Assembly: GCA_016707885.1 (NCBI GenBank)
Contig: JADJGU010000003.1
Span: forward strand, 302,036 to 366,035
DNA: 64,000 nt
Origin: Sphingomonadales bacterium
GTDB taxonomy: Bacteria; Pseudomonadota; Alphaproteobacteria; Sphingomonadales; Sphingomonadaceae
Reading direction: 5' to 3'
Shown here: piece after piece, positions 48,908 to 58,488 of the stretch
How the letters are laid out: each line of letters starts with the position of its first letter
Numbering within the stretch: position 1 is the first letter of the stretch
The notes under the pieces: model-generated
Told to the model about the DNA's origin: nothing
Database searches by the model: none
What the model saw: only the letters and a program-made list of their open reading frames with translations
Made by a program: the position numbers and the translations under genes

Positions 48908-49322
48908 CGCATCCCCCATGTCCGCGCTCGATTCAATAAGAGCCTTACCTGCATCCTGTCTTTAGCGCACCGCTAAACTACTCTACGGGGCGATTATTGT
49001 CGCGCTAACATCTTGATCTGTTTCAAATGCAAAAGATGACCAATTCACAATTGCCCGGGACTGGCGTGGTATCCCTGATCTCCTCATACAATTCATGGGG
49101 CGGGATTTACCCGTTCGGCTTAGTGGTGGTTTGATCGTAATGATGAGCAGGCCGCTCGAGGTAGTGAAGTGTTCCAGACCTCTGCTTTCGTGCGAGGCAA
49201 CCGGTCTCCGGGTGACCAGGATGCAGACAGGAGTTGTCAAAAGTCGGCAAACGAATGAAGGGCAGGTAATAACTTCCTTTGTTCAATTGCGGACGGTCGG
49301 CACTGTCCAACTTGGGCGTCGA
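48908..49322. other. Gap between the AddB-like gene and the RHH gene
   Basis: About 415 bases with no convincing gene on either strand. This is the right-hand junction of the cargo block with the transfer genes. In related elements trbB would follow the RHH gene here, so a recombination junction should lie in this stretch. I saw no repeat or IS end in it. Confidence 0.45.
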
Positions 49323-49742
49323 TCATTCATTAGCCCCTTTCACATCCTCTGCGATCTCCTGCCGCACCTTCGGTCCCTTCGCCAGTCGCCTACCGAGCGA
49401 GGCCATGAAGGCATCATAGCGATCACCGCCTTGTTTGCGCAAAAGTGCACGTTCGGATTCAGGAGGAGGCGGCGCGTTCGACAGCCAGAACCTCACGAAC
49501 ATTGCAGTCATCTCGACGCCGATGCTGGTATCGCGTTCGAGCCGGTTCATTCGCCGGTCGAGCTGGTCGAGCCGCTTGGTGATTGCTGCCTCGCGCGTTT
49601 CATCTGCATCGGGCGACAAAAATGATGCAATGGCTGCTTCTGCGATCAGCGAGCGGGAGCGTTCGCGCCGGTCGGCATAAGCGGCGAGCGACTCCATCAG
49701 TTCGGGGTCGAGATAGACTGACAGTCTGGCTTTGACGGCCAT
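49323..49742 (-). CDS. Ribbon-helix-helix (CopG-like) protein next to traG
   Basis: 139 residues. The N-terminus KARLSVYLDPELMESLAAYADRRERSRSLIAEAA is a ribbon-helix-helix DNA-binding domain. A predicted coiled coil (EAAITKRLDQLDRRMNRLERD) and a hydrophobic segment (AMFVRFWLSN) follow. Proteins like this sit between virD4/traG and trbB in alphaproteobacterial elements and probably regulate transfer or help DNA processing. It starts 3 bases after the traG stop. Confidence 0.85.
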   Translation of the reverse strand: MAVKARLSVYLDPELMESLAAYADRRERSRSLIAEAAIASFLSPDADETREAAITKRLDQLDRRMNRLERDTSIGVEMTAMFVRFWLSNAPPPPESERALLRKQGGDRYDAFMASLGRRLAKGPKVRQEIAEDVKGANE

Positions 49743-49744
49743 CG

Positions 49745-51787
49745 CTAAATCTCCAACCCATCATCAGGATCGAGCGACGCTCGTCGCGCATTCATCGCCT
49801 GATCCTGCAAAACGCATTGGATGCGCGCGGCATTGGTTGCTGGATCTGCTTCGTCGGGATCGAACTCGTTAGTGGGCGCGGGTGGAGGCGGCGGGGCGAT
49901 ATCAACATGGGGTTCGATCATAGGCTCCCGGCGAATGTCTGCATTGGCGGCATCGTCATCCTGGGCTTTGCCTTTTGTGCCTTTGCCGCCCTTCTTCTTG
50001 CTCGCCTTCTTGGCGGATTCGGCCTTTTCAACTGGAAGCACCACGACCGGGGCTTCAATCAGCGGACGCCCGCTCCAGTCATCCGATCGCGGCTGCTTAG
50101 CACCGGCTTTGACTATTGGCGGCGGCTGCAATCGCGCTGTCATCCGCTTGTCCTGATAATAGCGCGCTTTCTTTGCCCGGATCGGCTGAACGCCCGCGAC
50201 CATGACGATTTCATCATCGGGCGGAAGCTGCATGATTTCGCCGGGGGTGAGGAGCGCACGAGCGGTCTCCGAACGCGACACCATCAAATGCCCCAGCCAA
50301 GGGCTAAGCCTGTGGCCGGCGTAGTTCTTCATCGCGCGCATTTCGGTGGCGGTGCCGAGCGCATCGGATACCCGTTTGGCGGTGCGCTCGTCGTTCGTCG
50401 CAAAGCTCACCCGCACATGACAATTGTCGAGGATCGAATTGTTCTGGCCGTATGCCTTTTCGATTTGGTTGAGCGACTGCGCGATCAGGAATGCCTTGAT
50501 CCCGTATCCTGCCATGAACGCGAGCGCACTTTCGAAAAAGTCCAATCGGCCAAGTGCGGGAAACTCGTCGAGCATCAAAAGCAGCCGCTGGCGGTTGTCC
50601 TTTGCATGCAAATCTTCGGTTAGGCGACGCCCGATCTGATTGAGGACAAGCCGGATCAGCGGTTTGGTGCGGCTGATGTCGGAAGGGGGGACAACCAGGT
50701 AGAGTGTAACTGGATAAGCCCCATCGACAAGATCGGCGATGCGCCAATCGCAGCGCTGCGTGACCTGCGCGACCACCGGATCGCGGTATAGACCGAGGAA
50801 CGACATGGCGGTGGACAATACGCCGGAGCGTTCGTTCGCCGATTTGTTCAATAGCTCGCGGGCTGCTGAGGCGACCACCGGATGAACACCTGCTTCGCCC
50901 AGATGCGGTGTGGTCATCATAGTGTGGAGTGTGGTCTCGATGGGCTGTTTGGGATCGGAGAGGAAGGCGCCGACCCCCGCTAGCGTCTTGTCGCCGCCAG
51001 CATAGAGGATATGCAGGATCGCCCCGACCAACAGCGCATGGCTGGTTTTTTCCCAATGGTTGCGCTTTTCGAGGCTGCCTTCGGGATCGACCAGCACATC
51101 AGCGACATTCTGGACGTCGCGCACCTCCCATTGGCCTTTGCGGATTTCGAGAAGCGGATTGTAGGCAGCCGATGCTGCATTGGTAGGATCGAACAGTAGG
51201 ACGCGGCCGAAAGTCGAGCGGTAGCCAGCGGTCAGTTCCCAATTCTCACCTTTGATATCATGGACGATACAGCTTGCCGGCCAAGTCAGGAGCGTCGGAA
51301 TGACAAGCCCAACGCCTTTGCCTGAACGGGTAGGCGCGTAGCACAGCACATGCTCAGGCCCGTCATGGCGGAGATAGAGATTGTTGAGCTTGCCTAGCAA
51401 CACACCCTTGTCGTCGAGCAGTCCGGCACGGCGGACCTCGCTAGCTTTGGCCCAGCGCGCCGAGCCATAGGTTTCGGCATTCTTGATTTCGCGCGCGCGC
51501 CAGACCGACATGCCCATCGCGACGACAATTGAGACCAATCCGCCCGAGACCGCGATAGTGCCGCCGGTGTCGAAGATATGCGGGGCATAGGCGTCGAACG
51601 AGAACCACCACCAAAACAAGTCATAGGGACGATAGATTGGCCAACTGCCAAGAATGAACCATGGAGGACCAAGTTCGGGTTGATAGCCAAGCGCCGAAGC
51701 GGTCCACTGCGTGGCCGACCAAATGCCTGTCAGGACGATTAGGAACACTGCCAGCACTTGTCCCCATAATATTTTCGTAGCTTGCAT
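49745..51787 (-). CDS. traG: TraG / VirD4 type IV coupling protein
   Basis: About 680 residues. ATG 51785-51787 (MQATKILWGQVLAVFLIVLTG) follows a GGAGATCA ribosome site; the longer frame to 51838 has none. Two N-terminal TM helices (LAVFLIVLTGIWSATQW, and one near residue 85) anchor it. Walker A is APTRSGKGVGLVIPTLL and Walker B LLLMLDEFPALGRLD. It brings the relaxase-DNA complex to the T4SS. The C-terminus is Lys/Ala-rich and disordered. Intact. Confidence 0.93.
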   Translation of the reverse strand: MQATKILWGQVLAVFLIVLTGIWSATQWTASALGYQPELGPPWFILGSWPIYRPYDLFWWWFSFDAYAPHIFDTGGTIAVSGGLVSIVVAMGMSVWRAREIKNAETYGSARWAKASEVRRAGLLDDKGVLLGKLNNLYLRHDGPEHVLCYAPTRSGKGVGLVIPTLLTWPASCIVHDIKGENWELTAGYRSTFGRVLLFDPTNAASAAYNPLLEIRKGQWEVRDVQNVADVLVDPEGSLEKRNHWEKTSHALLVGAILHILYAGGDKTLAGVGAFLSDPKQPIETTLHTMMTTPHLGEAGVHPVVASAARELLNKSANERSGVLSTAMSFLGLYRDPVVAQVTQRCDWRIADLVDGAYPVTLYLVVPPSDISRTKPLIRLVLNQIGRRLTEDLHAKDNRQRLLLMLDEFPALGRLDFFESALAFMAGYGIKAFLIAQSLNQIEKAYGQNNSILDNCHVRVSFATNDERTAKRVSDALGTATEMRAMKNYAGHRLSPWLGHLMVSRSETARALLTPGEIMQLPPDDEIVMVAGVQPIRAKKARYYQDKRMTARLQPPPIVKAGAKQPRSDDWSGRPLIEAPVVVLPVEKAESAKKASKKKGGKGTKGKAQDDDAANADIRREPMIEPHVDIAPPPPPAPTNEFDPDEADPATNAARIQCVLQDQAMNARRASLDPDDGLEI

Positions 51788-51897
51788 AACTGATCTCCGA
51801 AAATCGGGGAGATCAGGGCGCAAATGCAAGCATTTCAAGCGAATATGGTGGTGTAGGAAGTCTGGCGTGAAATGAGAGAGACTGGCGTAGGCGCTGC

Positions 51898-52464
51898 CTA
51901 TTCGCTTTCTGCGATCAGCTGTTTCACCGTTGCCAGGGGCAGGAACAGGCGCATGTCATTTGTCGGCAGCGGGGCGAACCCGTATCCGGCATAAAGTCGC
52001 TTGCGCTTATCGACCAGTTCGGCGTTCCCGTCGTCCAGCACATCAAGCATGACAACAGAGACACCCAGCTCGTCGCTAATCCGCGCAATCCTTTTCAGGC
52101 AATCTGCGAGCAGGTCACCGCCGTAACCGTACCCTGCAAAGCGGACATCAACGCCGATCATCGAGATATAGATGGCAGGGATAGAACCATGCCCCGGCCG
52201 ATCCCTCGCATATTTGGCGGGCAGTTCGGTGTAATCGACCTTGTGCGCGTTGATTGCGTAAAAGCCGACTAACTGCCCTTCGGCACCCATCATCACATAG
52301 ACGCGCAGATTGTCGGCCTTGACCAGCTTGTTCGCGGTCTTCTTGAAGAAATTATCGACCTGCTCGACGCCGCACGAGAAGGCCGCGCGGTCATGTCTCG
52401 CCGGATCGAACGGCTCGATAGTGCCGCGCGGGGCGGTTGTGCCTCGCGCGGTTGGCACAGTCAC
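51898..52464 (-). CDS. GNAT acetyltransferase toxin (TacT-like)
   Basis: 188 residues. GNAT fold with the acetyl-CoA loop region VRFAGYGYGGDLLADCLKRI and family block FSCGVEQVDNFFKKTANK near the N-terminus, as in TacT/AtaT toxins that acetylate aminoacyl-tRNA. GTG start at 52464 overlaps the DUF1778 antitoxin stop as GTGA. The pair lies between relaxase and traG, where it would stabilise the element. Confidence 0.87.
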   Translation of the reverse strand: MTVPTARGTTAPRGTIEPFDPARHDRAAFSCGVEQVDNFFKKTANKLVKADNLRVYVMMGAEGQLVGFYAINAHKVDYTELPAKYARDRPGHGSIPAIYISMIGVDVRFAGYGYGGDLLADCLKRIARISDELGVSVVMLDVLDDGNAELVDKRKRLYAGYGFAPLPTNDMRLFLPLATVKQLIAESE

Positions 52465-52769
52465 TTGCTCTGGATTGTCTGACTATGACGCGCAAAGGCA
52501 TCACGCAGCTTAGCGGTGGGTGCGGGCGGATTATCGAGCGCAGCAAAGAAGGCTACATGATCGGCAGGCTGCAACATCGTATGTTCATGCGCGGCGATAG
52601 TTTCGAGCGCGGACTTGTAGGCTGCGTTCATCGTGAACACCGAATCGTCCACACCGGACAGGGCGGCGGCGCGCTGGATGATCTGCTTGATACGCGGCTT
52701 GGTGCGGAAGTTCATCCGCTCGCTGCTGCGCTCATTCAGATCTTTCGTGCTATCGTCAAATGCCAGCAT
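52461..52769 (-). CDS. DUF1778 antitoxin (TacA-like RHH)
   Basis: About 102 residues (MLAFDDSTKDLNERSSERMNF). RTKPRIKQIIQRAAALSGVDDSVFTMNAAYKSA is a ribbon-helix-helix of the DUF1778 type, followed by an unstructured toxin-neutralising tail. Two adjacent ATGs (52772 and 52769) follow an AGGAGG; the second has the better spacing. It binds the GNAT toxin and represses the operon. Confidence 0.87.
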   Translation of the reverse strand: MLAFDDSTKDLNERSSERMNFRTKPRIKQIIQRAAALSGVDDSVFTMNAAYKSALETIAAHEHTMLQPADHVAFFAALDNPPAPTAKLRDAFARHSQTIQSK

Positions 52770-52849
52770 CATGGCCTCCTGAATCTCTAATCGCAAAAGT
52801 ATGTACGCCTTTGTGGCGCACAAGTCAAGATTGAAGGCGAGGGGCATTG

Positions 52850-54580
52850 TCAAAGCCCCAAGCCCCGCCCGCGACCGAATGACCAATCGACTCCTCCATC
52901 GCCGCGCATGACGCCCGAGATGTGCTTGCCGATCTGCTTGTCGAGTGATGGTGACCATGGCACCAGTGCGAAGCCAAGGCCATTGTCGATCATCGCATAG
53001 CGACCCGATGCCAGATTCAATTGCTGGCGAACGGTGCCCATCACATATTCGCCCGACTTGGAAGGGTTGTAGGGAATCCCTATCTCGGATGACAGCCGCC
53101 GCGCGGTTGCTTCCAGATCACTGCCTTTGAGTGTGTCGAGCAGGTTCCGCGCGAAGATGATCCGCTGACCCTGCCGCCGCGCAAGGCCAATATCGGCAAG
53201 ATGCTCGGCGCGCGCTTCCATCGCGTTGCGCACTTCGGCCCCGAACCCACCACCAAGATCGACGCTGCCTTTGCTCAAGTTTCGGTGGTCGAGCCAAGTT
53301 GCACCCGGTGCTGCAATCTGGCTTTGCAAATCCAAATCCGAACGCACGACAAGCGCCGTCCGAGCTCGGCCTTGGCGATCCTCAAACCGGCGTAACTCGA
53401 CAATCGAACCCGGTCTGCAATCGGTGGTGGCATCAATGTCAGAGAAGGTGAGATGGTGGGTGCGTCCGTCGATCCCGTCGATGATAGCATAAGCATTGCC
53501 AGTCAGCTCTTCGTGGAGACCGCGATCGATCAGCTTGCCAATCACGGCCGTTCTTGGATCAGGGTTGATACTGTAGCTGGTCGTTCCTCGGTCGATGCCG
53601 CGCTTGGACATAGTCTCGTGCATCCGCTTGATAATATCGCCGCGACTACCCAGCGCCCGCAACTGCTGTTCGGCATCCCCAGATAGCGTCCATTGTCCGG
53701 GTCCAACCTCGCGGGCGAGATCAAGCCGTTCCAGTTTTCGGAGCCGACCCATTTTGAGTGCATGACTGACATCGGGCTGGCTTCCCGGTTCGGGAGCCAT
53801 ATCGATCAACCCGTCGCGGTGGACTGAACGGGCAAGATCGCGGTCGATTTCGGTCCAGCGTTCGGCTTCGACTTGCCGTTCGAGCGAGCGGCGCATGTCG
53901 ATCTCGGTACGCGGGCCGAGTTCGCGCGTAATCAGTTCACGCGCGCGTCCGCGCATCCCCTCGCGGATATAGTCGCGCGATATGACAAGGTCTTTGCCAT
54001 CCTCGCCAACACCGCGGACGATGACATGGATATGTGGATGCTCGGTATTCCAGTGATCGACAGCTGCCCAATCGAGCCGAGTGCCGAGATCCTTCTCCAT
54101 CTGTCCCATAAGGTCGCGCGTGAATGATTTGAGGTCGGCCATTTCCAGCGCATCGTCCGGAGACACAATGACGCGGAAATGATGCCGGTCATTTTCGCAA
54201 GCCTTGGCAAAGACGTCAGGATCAATCTGTTGCTCGTCGGCAGAGAACAAGTGGCCCCGCTGGCCGTCGCGGGTGACACCGTCGCGCTGGAGATAAGAGA
54301 GATGGGCACCAAGCGATCCGCGCGCAGACATTTTGACCACCCGAGCCTTAATTACCGCGCCACGTGTCCTGCTGCCAAAACGGTGGCCTGCTCGAACCGC
54401 TGCAACACGCCCTCGACCAAAAGTTGACGTGCGCGGACTGACGATGTGACCTTGCTTGGAAACCACTCCACCTGCGAGCCTTGCTGCTACGAGTGCTTGG
54501 GCAATGGCTGATTTGGTGCGCTGGCGTTTGCTCGATCCGATGCGGCCCGGCCTGATCCGAAAATCGTCTTCGACACTCAC
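52850..54580 (-). CDS. Relaxase (VirD2-like, DUF3363)
   Basis: About 576 residues from GTG 54578-54580 (SVEDDFRIRPGRIGSSK); the frame also extends to a TTG at 54604. A mobilisation-relaxase domain occupies residues ~80-240, with the metal-binding triad in HWNTEHPHIHVIVRG and an upstream HHFRVIVSPDD. The C-terminal two thirds is a DUF3363 domain. It nicks at oriT and leads the transferred strand through the T4SS. The first ~50 residues are basic. Likely oriT sequences lie just upstream. Confidence 0.9.
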   Translation of the reverse strand: MSVEDDFRIRPGRIGSSKRQRTKSAIAQALVAARLAGGVVSKQGHIVSPRTSTFGRGRVAAVRAGHRFGSRTRGAVIKARVVKMSARGSLGAHLSYLQRDGVTRDGQRGHLFSADEQQIDPDVFAKACENDRHHFRVIVSPDDALEMADLKSFTRDLMGQMEKDLGTRLDWAAVDHWNTEHPHIHVIVRGVGEDGKDLVISRDYIREGMRGRARELITRELGPRTEIDMRRSLERQVEAERWTEIDRDLARSVHRDGLIDMAPEPGSQPDVSHALKMGRLRKLERLDLAREVGPGQWTLSGDAEQQLRALGSRGDIIKRMHETMSKRGIDRGTTSYSINPDPRTAVIGKLIDRGLHEELTGNAYAIIDGIDGRTHHLTFSDIDATTDCRPGSIVELRRFEDRQGRARTALVVRSDLDLQSQIAAPGATWLDHRNLSKGSVDLGGGFGAEVRNAMEARAEHLADIGLARRQGQRIIFARNLLDTLKGSDLEATARRLSSEIGIPYNPSKSGEYVMGTVRQQLNLASGRYAMIDNGLGFALVPWSPSLDKQIGKHISGVMRGDGGVDWSFGRGRGLGL

Positions 54581-55277
54581 GGCAAAATGGTCCGCGAGGT
54601 GCAAGAATTCGGCCTATATCCTAGAGTTTTGAGCCGTGCGCACATCGTGCGATTTTCTCGCACCTCGCGGAGGTCTCCACTAACTCCTTGTGAAACAAGG
54701 AGACGGCCGCGCGAAGATGGCTCTGCACATCGTCCGCTTTTATCCTGCCCTCGAACCTTACTCTGCCTTCCCATGCTTCAAAACTTCCTCGGGATTACGC
54801 TATCGCCCGCCAGAACGCGCCAGCGGACGAAAGGGCGTATTTACTGGGTTGAGCGCCCGGAGACGGGCGCGAAAAGCCCGTTCAAGGGTGTGGGCGAAGC
54901 CACACGCGGAGCAGATTGAGTGGCGCTTTGCGCCACAGAGTCTTTGTCTTCAGTGGAAGGCGAGCGCACGGCGAATAAAGATGCCTGCGTCCAAGATGGG
55001 CGCTGCGGCTGCAATGCCAATCCAGCTGCGGTAGTGGCAACAGTAATCGGATTAGTCGCAGTGTCACCGATCATCGGTGCGAGTGTCGAACGGGGCACAG
55101 CCCCGTTCGAAGGGGTAGCGCAAGACGCGCAGCGGCTAGCGCTCAGGGGAAGGCTTTCCCCAACCGAATCCGCTACTCTGCGCTAGGCTAAGATGGTTGT
55201 TGATTACGTGGCGATTACGTAGCCCTCGACAGCCCTTGTTAAAGGGTCTATAATTGCCGTTAAGTCCTTGAGAAGAA
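54581..55277. other. Non-coding region between relaxase and tRNA-Lys, possible oriT and element end
   Basis: About 700 bases. It contains three perfect short hairpins: GTGCGA/TCGCAC at 54647-54663, CTCCTTGT/ACAAGGAG at 54684-54702 and GTGGCGC/GCGCCAC at 54920-54936. A small plus-strand open frame (54920-55186, 88 codons) has a hydrophobic patch and no recognisable family; I do not call it a gene. No integrase gene is present. Confidence 0.5.
54647..54702. other. Candidate oriT inverted repeats
   Basis: Two adjacent perfect inverted repeats, GTGCGA-N5-TCGCAC and CTCCTTGT-GAA-ACAAGGAG, about 70-120 bases upstream of the relaxase start. Relaxases commonly recognise such hairpins beside the nic site. 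No nic consensus was recognised, so this is a position-based guess. Confidence 0.35.
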
Positions 55278-55353
<76 letters not shown>

Positions 55354-55394
55354 ACCCGGCAGAATCGGAAACCGACCCTGCAAACAGGAGTGGG

Positions 55395-55423
55395 CCTTTG
55401 ATGCTTTCTGCTGTGCTTGTCAA
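55395..55423 (-). promoter_or_regulatory. Probable promoter of tRNA-Lys
   Basis: On the minus strand a perfect TTGACA (55418-55423) lies 17 bases before CAAAGG (55395-55400), about 42 bases upstream of the tRNA. The -35 is strong and the -10 is weak, a common picture in alphaproteobacteria. Confidence 0.4.
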
Positions 55424-55446
55424 GCCACCCTTTGGCGGAATCTGCC

Positions 55447-56557
55447 TTAACCGAACTGACGACGGGCAGGGTGGCGTTCGATCGACATGATGATGCCAAT
55501 GCTGATCATCACTGTCAGGAAGGACGAGCCGCCATGGCTGATAAAGGGAAGAGGAATACCCGCAACCGGAGCGAGACCCATTACCATCATCAGATTGATC
55601 ATGATGCTAAAGAACATCATCGCGGTCAGCCCGACGGCCACCAGTTGACCAAAGCGGGAACGGCTTTCGAGCCCCACTCTCAATCCCCAGCGGAGAAGAA
55701 AGAAGAAACCTGCCATCACAGCGAGTCCACCCATCAACCCCCATTCCTCTGCCATGGTCGCAAAGACAAAATCGGTATGGCCTTCGGGTAGATAGTCCAG
55801 GTGGCTTTGCGTCCCGTTGAGGAAGCCTTTGCCAAAAACACCACCAGAACCGATCGCGATTTTCGACTGGGTGATGTGATAACCAGCGCCCAGCGGGTCA
55901 TTTTCGGGATTGAGGAAGATAAGAACCCGGTTTTGCTGATATTCTTTCAGGCCGAAGAAATAGACTAGCGGTGCAATCGCTGCGAGAGCTGCACCACCGC
56001 CTATGAAATAGAGCAACGGCATCCCCGCAACAAATGCCATAACCGCGACCGGGAAGGCAAAGGCGATGGCCGAGTCAAAAGTCGGGTTGGATAATCACCA
56101 ATATGCTCGGAATGCCGAGCAAGGCGATTATCGGCCAAATTGCGTCCAGACTGTTGATTTTGGATGGCGGCAGCCGGTCAAAAAACCACGCTGCTGCCAG
56201 CACGATCGCCAGCTTCATTAGTTCCGATGGCTGAAGCGTCATGAAGCCGACATTGATCCAGCGCTGACTGCCACCGCCAACCTGGCCAATCAGTTCCACC
56301 ACAAACAGCAAGGCAAGCGCCCCGAGATAAGCGGGAATGGTGATCTTTTTCCAGAAATCGAGCGGAAAGCGCGACAGGACGATGGCCATCGTCAGAAACA
56401 CGAGAAAGCGAATGAAATGCTGCCCGGCCCAGGGTGTCAGGCTACCGCCTGCTGCTGAATAAAGAATGACTGTTCCGAACCCTGTCATTGCAAACATAAG
56501 GAAGATCAGCCGCCAAGGCAGGCCGGCGATCGGGGCAGGAACGATACCGTTGGTCAT
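55447..56557 (-). CDS. rodA: RodA, peptidoglycan glycosyltransferase, frameshifted
   Basis: SEDS-family cell-wall polymerase of about 370 residues with ten or so TM helices, partner of PBP2 in elongation. The first frame (MTNGIVPAPIAGLPWRL) ends at a TGA at 56075, just after VIIQPDF. In the next frame the protein goes on as DSAIAFAFPVAVMAFVAGMP and ends at 55447 with IMSIERHPARRQFG. An extra T in the TTTT run (56077-56080) explains the break. SEDS landmarks include GGGSQRWINVGFMTLQPSELMK and AGIPLPFISHGGSSFL. As rodA is normally required for rod shape, a sequence error is likely. Overlaps the mrdA stop as ATGA. Confidence 0.92.
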
Positions 56558-58488
56558 CCCGCCTCCGTCTGTTTCTTTTGTGCGGCCTCGCTGTCTTCTC
56601 GGGTCGGTCCGCGTGATGCAGCGATGAAGGCATCGAGCGAACGCTGCATCCGTTCGACCGGCGTTCCACCCCAGCCTGCCTCCAAAGCCTCCAGTGCCGC
56701 CATTGCCTTTTCACGGTCATAGAGGAAGGTCAGCACGTCCTTGGCAATGGGAGCCGCAGCTCGTGCACCACCCATGCCGTGCTCAATGACAACCGCTGCG
56801 CCATAGCGCGGCTGGTCAACCGGCGCGAAACAGACAAACAAGCCGTGATCGCGGTATTTCCATGCCCCCGATTGCCCACGCTGACCGCCCTTGATGGCGC
56901 GAACCTGTGCGGTTCCGGTCTTGCCACCCATACGAACGTCGGTCAGGTCGAGGCGGCTGCGTACCGCCGTGCCAGCGCCATTGACCACCAGATCCATGCC
57001 TTCGCGCACAATGGCGAGATGTTCGTCGGGGAAGGGCAGATGTGGCGGAGGCTTTCTTTTTCCAGCGATGATATGCGGGTCCACTTTCAGGCCCGACGCG
57101 ATGCGCGCCGCCATCAATGCCAGTTGAAAGGGGCTGGCAAGGACATAGCCCTGCCCGATTGTCGCATTTAGCGTATCCGACCTAGCCCATTCCTTACCAT
57201 ATTTGCGGCGCATCCACTCGCTGTCGGGGACGGTACCGTAACGTTGCGAGGTGAACGGTAGGGCGAATTCCTGACCAAGACCCAATTCGCGCGCAGCAGG
57301 TGCAATAGCATCATAGCCGATGCGGTTGCTCATCGCATAGAAATAAGTGTTGCAGCTTTTCATGATGGCGCTGCGCATGTTCATCGGCCCGTGGCGACCA
57401 AGACATTTGAAAACACGATTGCCGAGCCGATAACCGCCGCCGCATGAAACCGTTTCTTCAGGATCGATGCCATGTTTGAGCATCGCAAGCCCGGCCATGG
57501 GTTTCAGCGTGGAGCCCGGCGGGTAAAGCCCCTGCAAACTTTTGTTGAGGAGCGGAATATGATCGTCCTGTCGCAACCATTTATATTCGAGCGCGCCGAT
57601 ACCGTCGGAAAAACTATTCGGGTCGAAACAGGGCATCGACGCCATCGTCAATATATCGCCGGTCAGGCAGTCGAAGATGACCACCGACCCGGACTCCAGT
57701 CCAAGCCTTCGTGAGGCGTAATTGTGCAAGTCGATGTCGATGGTCAGTTGCACCGGCTTGCCCGGTGTGTCGCTACGCGATGACAGTTCGCGGATCAGTT
57801 TTCCGCGCGCAGTGACCTCAACCCGCTTGGCTCCGGGTTTGCCTTGCAATCTGCCTTCGAACGCCTTTTCGAGCCCGTCCTTGCCGATTTTGTACCCAGG
57901 GGTAATCAACAACGGATCCTTGTTCTTGGCATAGTCCTCAGCGGAGGCGATGCCGACATAGCCTATCAGATGCCCGACCGCTGGCCCACTCGGGTAGAAC
58001 CGCGAAAAGCCTTGGCGCGGGCTGACCCCGGGCAGGTCCGGCAACCGGACGCTGACGCGGGCGAAGCTCTCATAATCCAGACCGTCCTTGACCTGAACGG
58101 GCTGGAACCCGCGGGCATGCGAGAGTTCGCGGTTGATGCGTTCTATATCGTCCTTGTTGAGCGATAGCAGTTCGCCCAATGTCTTGATCGTCTTCGCCTT
58201 GTCGGTGACTCTTTCGGGTATCAGGTCGACGCGGAAGTCGGCGCGATTGGTTGCGATGGGTTTGCCATAGCGATCGATGAACCAGCCACGACGGGGCGGG
58301 ATCAGCGTCAGATTAACGCGATTGCTCTCGGCGGCGAGCTTGTACTGCTCATTTTCGAAGATGGAGATATAGGTCATGCGCGCGGCAACGACCACACCAA
58401 GCGCGGCCTGTATGCCCCCGACCAGAGCAGTGCGGCGCGAAAAGCGGATTTCGAGTTGCCCGCTTGTCGGGCCGCGCTCTTCCTTCAT
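56554..58488 (-). CDS. mrdA: Penicillin-binding protein 2 (transpeptidase)
   Basis: About 644 residues from ATG 58486-58488 (MKEERGPTSGQLEIRFSRR), overlapping the mreD stop by ATGA. One N-terminal TM helix (ALVGGIQAALGVVVAARM), the PBP dimerisation domain (IPPRRGWFIDRYGKPIATN), and the transpeptidase with SxxK in PPGSTLKPMAG, SxN in MKSCNTYF and KTGTAQ. Crosslinks peptidoglycan during cell elongation together with RodA and the MreBCD complex. Confidence 0.95.
   Translation of the reverse strand: MKEERGPTSGQLEIRFSRRTALVGGIQAALGVVVAARMTYISIFENEQYKLAAESNRVNLTLIPPRRGWFIDRYGKPIATNRADFRVDLIPERVTDKAKTIKTLGELLSLNKDDIERINRELSHARGFQPVQVKDGLDYESFARVSVRLPDLPGVSPRQGFSRFYPSGPAVGHLIGYVGIASAEDYAKNKDPLLITPGYKIGKDGLEKAFEGRLQGKPGAKRVEVTARGKLIRELSSRSDTPGKPVQLTIDIDLHNYASRRLGLESGSVVIFDCLTGDILTMASMPCFDPNSFSDGIGALEYKWLRQDDHIPLLNKSLQGLYPPGSTLKPMAGLAMLKHGIDPEETVSCGGGYRLGNRVFKCLGRHGPMNMRSAIMKSCNTYFYAMSNRIGYDAIAPAARELGLGQEFALPFTSQRYGTVPDSEWMRRKYGKEWARSDTLNATIGQGYVLASPFQLALMAARIASGLKVDPHIIAGKRKPPPHLPFPDEHLAIVREGMDLVVNGAGTAVRSRLDLTDVRMGGKTGTAQVRAIKGGQRGQSGAWKYRDHGLFVCFAPVDQPRYGAAVVIEHGMGGARAAAPIAKDVLTFLYDREKAMAALEALEAGWGGTPVERMQRSLDAFIAASRGPTREDSEAAQKKQTEAG

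Noticed and set aside
54920..55186. 88-codon plus-strand frame between relaxase and tRNA
   Set aside because: It begins inside a perfect hairpin, has no ribosome site, and has no recognisable family. Kept only as a note in the intergenic entry.
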